From Acanthamoeba castellanii str. Neff (taxonomy: Eukaryota; Discosea; Longamoebia; Acanthamoebidae): DNA of 64,000 bases. Within the stretch, counting starts at the first letter, position 1. The number at the start of each line of letters is the position of its first letter. The notes beneath the pieces are model-generated. The model had not been told where the DNA came from, made no database searches, and worked only from the letters and a program-made list of their open reading frames with translations. The stretch spans positions 689,896 through 753,895 of the forward strand of contig NW_004457654.1 in assembly GCF_000313135.1 (NCBI RefSeq), read 5' to 3'. Positions 57,533 to 64,000 of this stretch are shown piece by piece. The position numbers and the translations under genes were made by a program.

Positions 57533-60500
57533 ATGTTCTGGCGACTGTTCCTGCTGGCAATTTTTCTTGCTTTTTTTTTTCTTCCTCTTCTTGTGAGGAA
57601 GAAGAGGATGAAGGCTGCGGCACCCCAGGATGAACAGCCGAACCCGAGCCCCAGCCCCGGCCCCAGTCCCAATAAGCCCAAAGTGGCCAAGCACCACAAG
57701 GCGAAGGGCCTCGTCGTGGTGCCGGGCGAGGTGGAGAAGTTCATCGGGGAGGCCCTCCTTCGATCCCACCCGGCATTTGACGTCGCCGCCCAGTTGTCTG
57801 GTCGCCTCCACCTCACCAACTTTCGTTTGATCTTCCTCCCCGACCATACCAGCCAAGTACGCCCCTCCCCATTCCCCCCAACAACGGGCGATACATAATA
57901 AATAATAATAAATAATAAACAAATAAAAATAAAAAATAAAAATCGTGGGTGTAGTGGTACGGGGGAGTGCAGCGCGTGCCTCTCGGCTCCATCTTTCGGG
58001 TGAAGTACTTCGATCGGCGAGACCGCTCCAACAAGTCGCACTCCAAAGCCAAAGCCAAGGGCGGGGCGGTCCAGCCCAAGACTCCCGCTGGCTACCACCT
58101 CATCCTCTGCCTCAAGTGCAAAGGTCTTTGCAAACAGCACCCTCCCCACAAGATGCCTTTCTCGCGCGGTTGTTCTTGCGCACTCACACCACGCCCCAAC
58201 TGCGGACGCAACCTCGGGTGTGCAGACTTTCGGGAGGTGGTGTTTGCGCTCGACACGCGCGACGACCGGCACGCCGAGTTCTACGGGGCCGTGCTCAAGC
58301 GCACATTCCCGGCCAACGTGCGGGAGCTCTTCGCCTTTTCCTTCCGGCCCCCGTGGGAGCAGGTCGCCCGCTGGTCGTTTTACGACCCCCAGGAGGAGTT
58401 CCAGCGGCAGGGCGTCCTCAATCCCTGCTCCCAGTGGAGGTAAAACGCGGAACACACACCAACACGACACACACACGACACACGACACACACGACACACG
58501 ACACACACACACCGGCTGAATGTGATGTGATGGCGTGTGCGTATGGCTGATTTTGGTCCAGGCTGACCCGGGTGAATGAGGACTTTTCGCTCTGTGCGAC
58601 GTATCCGAAGCTGTTGGTGGTGCCCAAGTCCATCGACGACGACACCCTCCGCAAGGTGGCCGACTTCCGTTCCAAGGGGCGCCTGCCCGTGCTCTCCTAC
58701 AAGCACGTCAATCAGGTGCGCCCCTCGCCGCGCCCGGCAGCAGCCTGCCAGCCTTGATTGCAAGGCCTTCGGGCTGAGCGAAAGGGCTGATTGGATGACT
58801 GAATGCTGATTGGTCACGCGAGCAGGCGGCGATCACGCGCAGCTCGCAGCCAATGGTGGGCCTCACGGGAGCGCGCTCGGCGGCTGATGAGAGCCTGCTG
58901 GAGGCCATATTCCGCGCGAATCCGCACGGCGGCAAGCTGCAGGTGCTCGATGCCCGCCCCAAGGTCAACGCCGTGGCCAACACGGCGGCGGGAGCCGGCT
59001 ACGAAACGCCCAAGCAGTACCCGTTCATCACCCCGCCGCAGTTCCTGGGCCTCCCCAACATCCACACCGCCCGCGACGCCTACAAGAAGCTCCGCACGCT
59101 CTGCCAGCGGCCGGACGACCCCAAGTGGGCCGTCAACCTGGAAGCCACCGGTTCGATTTCCACCACCCACGCCAATCTCCACACGAAACCCTCCCTCGGG
59201 ATTCCACCACGGTGGGCCGTACATTGACGTCGTGGCAGGATGGCTCGAGTGGGTGCGTCTCCTGCTGCAGTCGTCGGCCTACATGACGGAGCTGATCGAC
59301 AAGCAAAGCGCGTCCATCCTGTGCCATTGCAGGTGAGCATCGATTCTATTTGTGTGTGTGTGTGTGTGGCTCGGGACACCGGTGTCGCGAGTTGTTGTAT
59401 ATTGAACCCTCCTCTCTCTTCTCTTCTCTTCTCTTCTCTCCGCATCTTCTCCGCGCCAGCGACGGATGGGACCGAACGAGCCAGGTACGGCATGAGTGTT
59501 GCGTGGTACGTTACAACGGTGCGGGCTGGTGGCTAATTGCCTCTCTCTCTCTCTCTCCTCCCCCCCCCTCCAGTTGGTGAGCCTGTCGATGATGCTGCTC
59601 AATGAGAACTATCGCACCCTGCGGTACTTCCCCATCCACTGCACTCCCCCCGTATTGCCGTGTGGCCCGTGGCTCATGTACCGTTTCTTCTTCTCCTCCT
59701 CCTTCTTTTCGGTGTCGCCGTGCGCGAAAACAGGGGATTCATGGCGCTGCTGGACAAGGAGTGGATCAATTTCGGGCACAAGTTCGGGGAGCGCACGGGC
59801 CACGGCCATCCCAACTACGCACACGACCAACGAGGTACACACAATCCGTGCGGCCTCTGTGCCTCGTGTGGCTGATCCTCCTCCCGCTGACTCGCCACAC
59901 AGGGCCCATATTCCTGCAGTTCATCGATGCGTGCATCCAGCTCCTGCAGCAGGTGCCCTGTCCACTTCATCGATCGTCTTTCTTCTCTGCTGCATCTGGC
60001 GTCGTGTGCTGCACGCGCATGTGGTGACACTGATGGGTGGTGGTGGTGGGTGGGTGGTCGCGATGATTGATTGCACAGTTCCCGGCGTCGTTCCAGTTCA
60101 ATTCGAACCTCCTGATCTTCCTCCTTGATGCGCTCTACAGCTGCCAGTTTGGCAACTTCCTGTGCGACAACGAGAAGGAGCGGGAAGAGGCGTCCGTGCA
60201 GCAGGAGACGACGTCGATCTGGACCTACGTCATGCTCAACCAGTCCGAGTTCACCAACGTCTTCTACCGGCCCAACCCCCACGTCCTCGTGCCCAACTGC
60301 TCGCGGGCCCGCATGATCTTCTGGGCCGAGTACTACCTGCGCTGGAGCCCGGCCCGTCCGCAGTACCTCGTCGAGCAGCAGCACTACGTGCCCGCTGGTG
60401 AGGCCTACCAGCTCTTCGCCGTACCTCGGCCTTCTTCTTCTTCTTCTTCTTCGCCATCATCATCCTCGTCGTCTTCCTCGGCACCGACGACGACCTCATC

Positions 60501-60672
60501 GACCTCACCGGCGGTGGATCCACCTCTGGGCGAGGGGCAGAGCGAGGACTGCTCGGCCAGCTCGCAAGAAACGACAGAACCACGCCGACCAGCAACTACT
60601 GCGGAGGACGCGGCACCGTTGACGAGCGCCACCTCTGCGCAGCCCCCACTCCACCAAAACGAAACGCCCTGA
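57533..60672 (+). CDS. Myotubularin-family phosphoinositide 3-phosphatase
   Basis: Predicted to remove the 3-phosphate of PI3P and PI(3,5)P2 on endosomes. A PH-GRAM-like domain comes first: LVVVPGEVEKFIGEALLRSH, LSGRLHLTNFRLIFLPD, VPLGSIFRVKYFDRRDRS and FREVVFALDT. The phosphatase core has WSFYDPQEEFQRQGV, DFSLCATYPKLLVVPK, RSKGRLPVLSYKHV, AAITRSSQPMVGL, LPNIHTARDAYKKL, and the active site HCSDGWDRTSQ, which keeps the C-x5-R loop and the Asp pair of active myotubularins; an intron splits it at Cys-Ser (about 59332-59459). After it come WINFGHKFGERTGHG, FLQFIDACIQLLQQFP and LLIFLLDALYSCQFGNF. The tail is Ser/Pro-rich. If ATG 57533 is used the N-terminus is hydrophobic (LFLLAIFLAFFFLPLL then RKKR); ATG 57608 would remove this. 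Confidence 0.92.
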
Positions 60673-60858
60673 ATGTGTGTTGCCATGATTGGTTCAATCT
60701 TCATCATTCATCGAGATCCATTCGTTTCCAAAAATGTGGTGTTTATGCTTGCTTGGAGGGGAGGGGAGGAAATAAATACAACGAGCTCGATGATGGAGTA
60801 AAACGAGGGTAGGCTAGGGATTGCGCAGAGGATGTGACGGTAGATGATGAGGGGCGCT

Positions 60859-61576
60859 TTAGAGGATGCACTTGAGGCCGCCCTTCTTCTTCTCCGGCTT
60901 GGCGGCAGCGACGTTGACCTTGTTGTTGTCTGACTGGCCCAGAGAGCCGCCACCCGATGAAGCAGAATCGCCAACGACCTTTTCGTAGACCTCCTTGACG
61001 AGGGTCATGAAGGCCTGCTTGACGTTGCTGCCGTCCTTGGCCGAGGCCTCAATGAAGGGCAGATGGAACTGGTCGGCGAACTCCTTGCCGGTGGCGGTGG
61101 AGACGACGCGCTTGGACACGAGATCGCTCTTGTTGCCCACGAGCAGCTTTACGACGTTGCCGCAGGCGTACCGCTCGATCTCAGTCAGCCACTGGCGCGC
61201 ATTGTTGAAGCTCACCTGATCGGTGACGTCGTATACGAGGATGACGCCGTGCGCGCCTCGGTAGTAGCTGCTCGTGATCGTCCTGAACCGCTCCTGTCCC
61301 GCTGTAATGATAACATTCCCCCCCCCCCGCAAGAAACAGTGTTTAGGATAAAGCCGCTTGTGATGGAGGGCGGGAGGGACGCGTACCAGTATCCCAGATC
61401 TGCATTTTGATAACCTTGCCATCAAGGTTAACGGTCCTAATTTTGAAGTCGACACCGATGGTGCTGATGAAGTTGTCCGTGAAGGTATCATCGGTGAACC
61501 TCAGCAGGAGGGACGATTTGCCCACACCGCTGTCCCCCACCATGAGGATTTTGAAGAGGTGGTCGTAGTCGGACAT
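60859..61576 (-). CDS. Rab1-like small GTPase with atypical C-terminus
   Basis: Predicted ER-Golgi Rab. ATG at 61574-61576 gives [20 protein letters not shown], then [69 protein letters not shown] and [10 protein letters not shown]. All G boxes are intact, and [14 protein letters not shown] with VYDVTDQ points to the Rab1/Rab8/Rab35 group, nearest Rab1. Only one intron is evident (about 61302-61388, GTACGC donor). The end is [11 protein letters not shown]: one Cys placed third from last, matching neither CC, CXC nor a four-residue CaaX box. Convergent with the myotubularin gene, about 190 bases between stops. Confidence 0.94.
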
Positions 61577-61869
61577 GTTTTGTTACCGATGATGATGCTG
61601 CTGCGGCCGCCACAAGAACAGATGGAAACAGAACGCAGGCAGTACGAGACGACAGAAGGCGTTGCTTCGCAGAATGGCCTTCCAGGCGTGCCTCGTTTTT
61701 GTCGGCCAAGCCGCGAACGACTTGCCAAGAATGAAGTTTGACTCCCAAAACTGAGATATACCGATTGGTTTTGGCTATCAAAAACTCGTCCAACCGGGAA
61801 ATGGCGTTTTCTCGACTTTTTTCGCGCTGAGTGCGCGGCAGCGCAATCGCGCAATTTGCTAGAAGGAAG

Positions 61870-63715
61870 ATGGATCGCAGTCCCGAGAGAAGCGAGCGCG
61901 GTTCCGACCGCGACCGTGATAGGCATTCCGATAGAGATAGGGACAGGGACAGGGAACGTTATCGCGAGCGCAGCCGTGAGCGGGACAGGGACCGCGATCG
62001 TGATCGTGATAGGGACCGCGGGCGCCGAGAGGAGGCCGTCGATCCTGAGCGTGCCATCTTCGTGGGCAACCTGGATCCCTACACCACCACCGAGGAGGTG
62101 CGCGAATTGTTCGAGGGCAAGGGCGACATCCGCCGCGTGGACATGAAGCAGGGCTATGCGTTCGTTTTCCTCGAGAATGGGCACCACAGGGCCGTGCGCG
62201 AGCTCGACGGCAGCCTTCACGGTCGCAAACGCCTTCGCGTCGAGCTTGCCCGTGGAGACGGCCTCATCAAAAAGTTCGTCCCCCCCAGCATTGCCGCACA
62301 ATTTTACACGATCTTACCTCAGGTGTTTACGGGAGCAGGCGAGAAGACGAGAGGAGACGAGATGCTGCCCGGCGTCCCAGCGAGACCCTGTTTGTGGTCA
62401 ACTTTGATGCCATCTCTACTCGGGCCCGCGATTTGGAGGATCTTTTCAGCCCCTACGGACGCATCGTCAGGGTACGACTGCTGCTGCTGCTACTGCCAAG
62501 TTTCCTGCCCAATCACAAGTGCTGACATGTGGACGTCGGTGAGCAGATCGAGTTGAAGAGGAACTTTGGATTCGTCCAGTTCAGCGCTGTCGAGGAGGCC
62601 ACCCGCGCCCTGGAAGCCCTCAACGGGACCAAGGTACCGCCTTCCCTCCTGCCCGGCCTCTCGACACCCAATTTGGGGTCTAGACGGGATGCGTGGTCTC
62701 TAGTCGCCGAACAGTGGCCTGCTCGCGCTCATCCCAATGGTACCACTTACGCGTGTAACGGATCAATTGGGATGGGCGGTGTCAACAACGTGCAGATGGT
62801 GGACAGAGTCATCAGCGTGGAGTACGTGGCTCGCGGCAGTGTCGAGTCAAGGTAAACCGCACTCCGCAACACCATCATCCACCCTCCATCATCCTCCCAT
62901 GAGACCGGGGGCAATCGTCGGCTTGCGTCTTCGCCGCACCATCAAATCACCCCCCTCCCCCAAATGATACGTGGTGCTCCCATCTACTCGAGAGAGAGGG
63001 GGGAGAGAGAGAGAGAGAGGCTGAATTCCGCCCCTCAATCGCCCACGCCGGCGCAAATTTGGGCGTGACCCACCACCTACGACGAGTTCCCCCATCGTGC
63101 GCTTGCTCGCCATCGCCCACTTCATCACCCAAACCATCAACGTTGATGTCATCGTGTCCTACGGTCGCGGCCGGGCTTCTTTCTTCCTACACTACTACTC
63201 TCGACGTGCTCCACGTGCTTTGACCACTACCACCTACGTAGTAGCTAGCTGACCATCCATTCATCTGCCCCTACGTGCATTCTTCTTCGTCTTCGTCGCC
63301 GCCGCCGTCGTGCTCTTCCCTTCCCCATCCCGCCAGGAAGCGCGACCGAAGCCCCAGCCCGCCCCGCGGCGGACGACCCTCTCCTCCCCGCGGCCGCTCC
63401 CGCTCTCGCAGGTAACCCTCCAACCCCCCCCCCCAACATCCTCCTCTCGCACCCCTCTCTTAGTCTCATTCCTCGCAATCCGCTGACGTTGTGTGTGTTG
63501 TCTTGTACTGTATTTGCAATGTTAACATCGTCATGCAAATTACCGCCGCCACCAGCCCGAGCCCGCGCAGGCGCCGCTTCGACGATCCCTACGGCGAGAG
63601 GGACGCGCGCCGCGATGACCCCTATGCCAGCGGCGGGGACAGAGGTCGCGACAGCGGCAGCAGGAGATACGACGACGCGCCCCGCCGCTTCGAGGAGTCC
63701 TCTTACCGCCACTAG
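61870..63715 (+). CDS. SR splicing factor with two RRMs (plant RS31/RS40-like)
   Basis: Predicted pre-mRNA splicing regulator. ATG at 61870 opens MDRSPERSERGS, then an Arg/Asp-rich RD/RS stretch (61890-62030). RRM1 has RAIFVGNLDPYTT (RNP2) and KQGYAFVFLENG (RNP1). RRM2 has ETLFVVNFDAISTRARDLED, LFSPYGRIVR, then IELKRNFGFVQFSAVEEATR and a final exon part VDRVISVEYVARG. 'VDMKxGYAFV', 'TLFVVNFD', 'RNFGFVQF' and 'DRVISVEY' follow the order of plant RS31/RS40 proteins. The C-terminal RS-like tail (about 63336-63415 and 63556-63715) has KRDRSPSPPRGGRPSPPRGR and ends RRFEESSYRH. Placing RS repeats before RRM1 as well is unusual for that subfamily. An intron of about 490 bases (62852-63335) holds no other gene I can see. 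Divergent from the Rab1-like gene. Confidence 0.88.
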
Positions 63716-64000
63716 ACAGAGATCCCCTGCCCCTCTCGGGAGTGATCCCACGAGCTCCTTCGCGGAGGCGATCAAAGAGGAGCCGACCCGATTGGGCCTT
63801 TCTCTGGTCGCGGAACGGCAAGCACCTTCTGCAATTTAAAAATAATAAAATTAAAATCCACATCTTCTTCTTTCCCCACTCACTCACACACGTGCCGCCC
63901 CTGGTGCTCCACGATGCGGCGTGTCAAGGTGCCCCCCCCCTCTCTAACCTCCCGCCGCCATCGACGACGCGTTGTTTCCTTGCTACTTGCCCCCCCCCCC

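Noticed and set aside
62852..63335. A separate small gene in the long SR-protein intron
   Set aside because: Open frames there are short and low-complexity, and RS-type coding resumes in phase after it.
295..63715. Functional clustering of membrane-traffic genes (SAR1, SEC5, TSG101, two Rabs, TBC, myotubularin, PLD)
   Set aside because: Such genes are common in amoeba genomes and lie on both strands with separate promoters; nothing in the sequence shows co-regulation.
1..64000. tRNA or rRNA genes
   Set aside because: None recognised by eye in the intergenic gaps; a covariance-model scan was not possible.

Overview
The window looks like nuclear DNA of a free-living amoebozoan, most likely Acanthamoeba. 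The coding DNA is GC-rich. Most genes are cut by many short introns with GTACGY-type donors, neighbours sit a few hundred bases apart on alternating strands, and the products are plainly eukaryotic. Species is inferred from this style, not from a marker gene. All multi-exon models were spliced by eye, so internal exon edges are approximate.

Layout. A fatty acyl-CoA reductase (+, 0.3-2.9 kb) converges on a Ran-binding FG-type protein (-, 3.1-5.1 kb). Next is a very large gene (+, 5.3-11.7 kb) that reads without a break from a kinase-like domain lacking catalytic residues, through an SH2 domain and a PH-like stretch, into a complete two-HKD phospholipase D. A Rab7-like GTPase (-, 11.9-13.5 kb) follows. 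From about 13.7 to 21.5 kb the DNA changes character: it is AT-richer, lacks the intron microsatellites seen elsewhere, and holds a DUF7869-type gene (-), an unknown and probably decayed acidic ORF (+), and a dispersed short repeat with a palindromic core. I read this as a mobile or foreign insertion. A small phosphatase-like host remnant sits on its right flank.

The host pattern resumes with a GRAM-GRAM-TBC Rab GAP (+, 22.2-30.3 kb), the nucleoporin NUP155 (-, 30.8-38.5 kb), an intronless RING-CUE E3 ligase (+), exocyst SEC5 (+), SAR1 (-), TSG101/VPS23 (+), an unknown protein ending in a CaaX box (-), a chromatin-type protein with four copies of an unusual Cys/His module plus AT-hooks and a PHD finger (+, 51.4-57.4 kb), an active-type myotubularin (+), a Rab1-like GTPase (-) and a plant RS-type SR splicing factor (+).

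Many of these genes serve membrane traffic: SAR1 and Rab1 in early secretion, SEC5 in exocytosis, Rab7, the TBC GAP, TSG101 and myotubularin in endosomes, and PLD in lipid signalling. Two are nuclear-transport genes. There is no sign of co-regulation. The most notable observations are the pseudokinase-SH2-PLD fusion, the four-fold Cys/His module, the 13.7-21.5 kb insertion with its repeats, a perfect 168-bp duplication between 30.5 and 54.1 kb, and intron microsatellites whose unit length steps by two bases (5, 7, 9).
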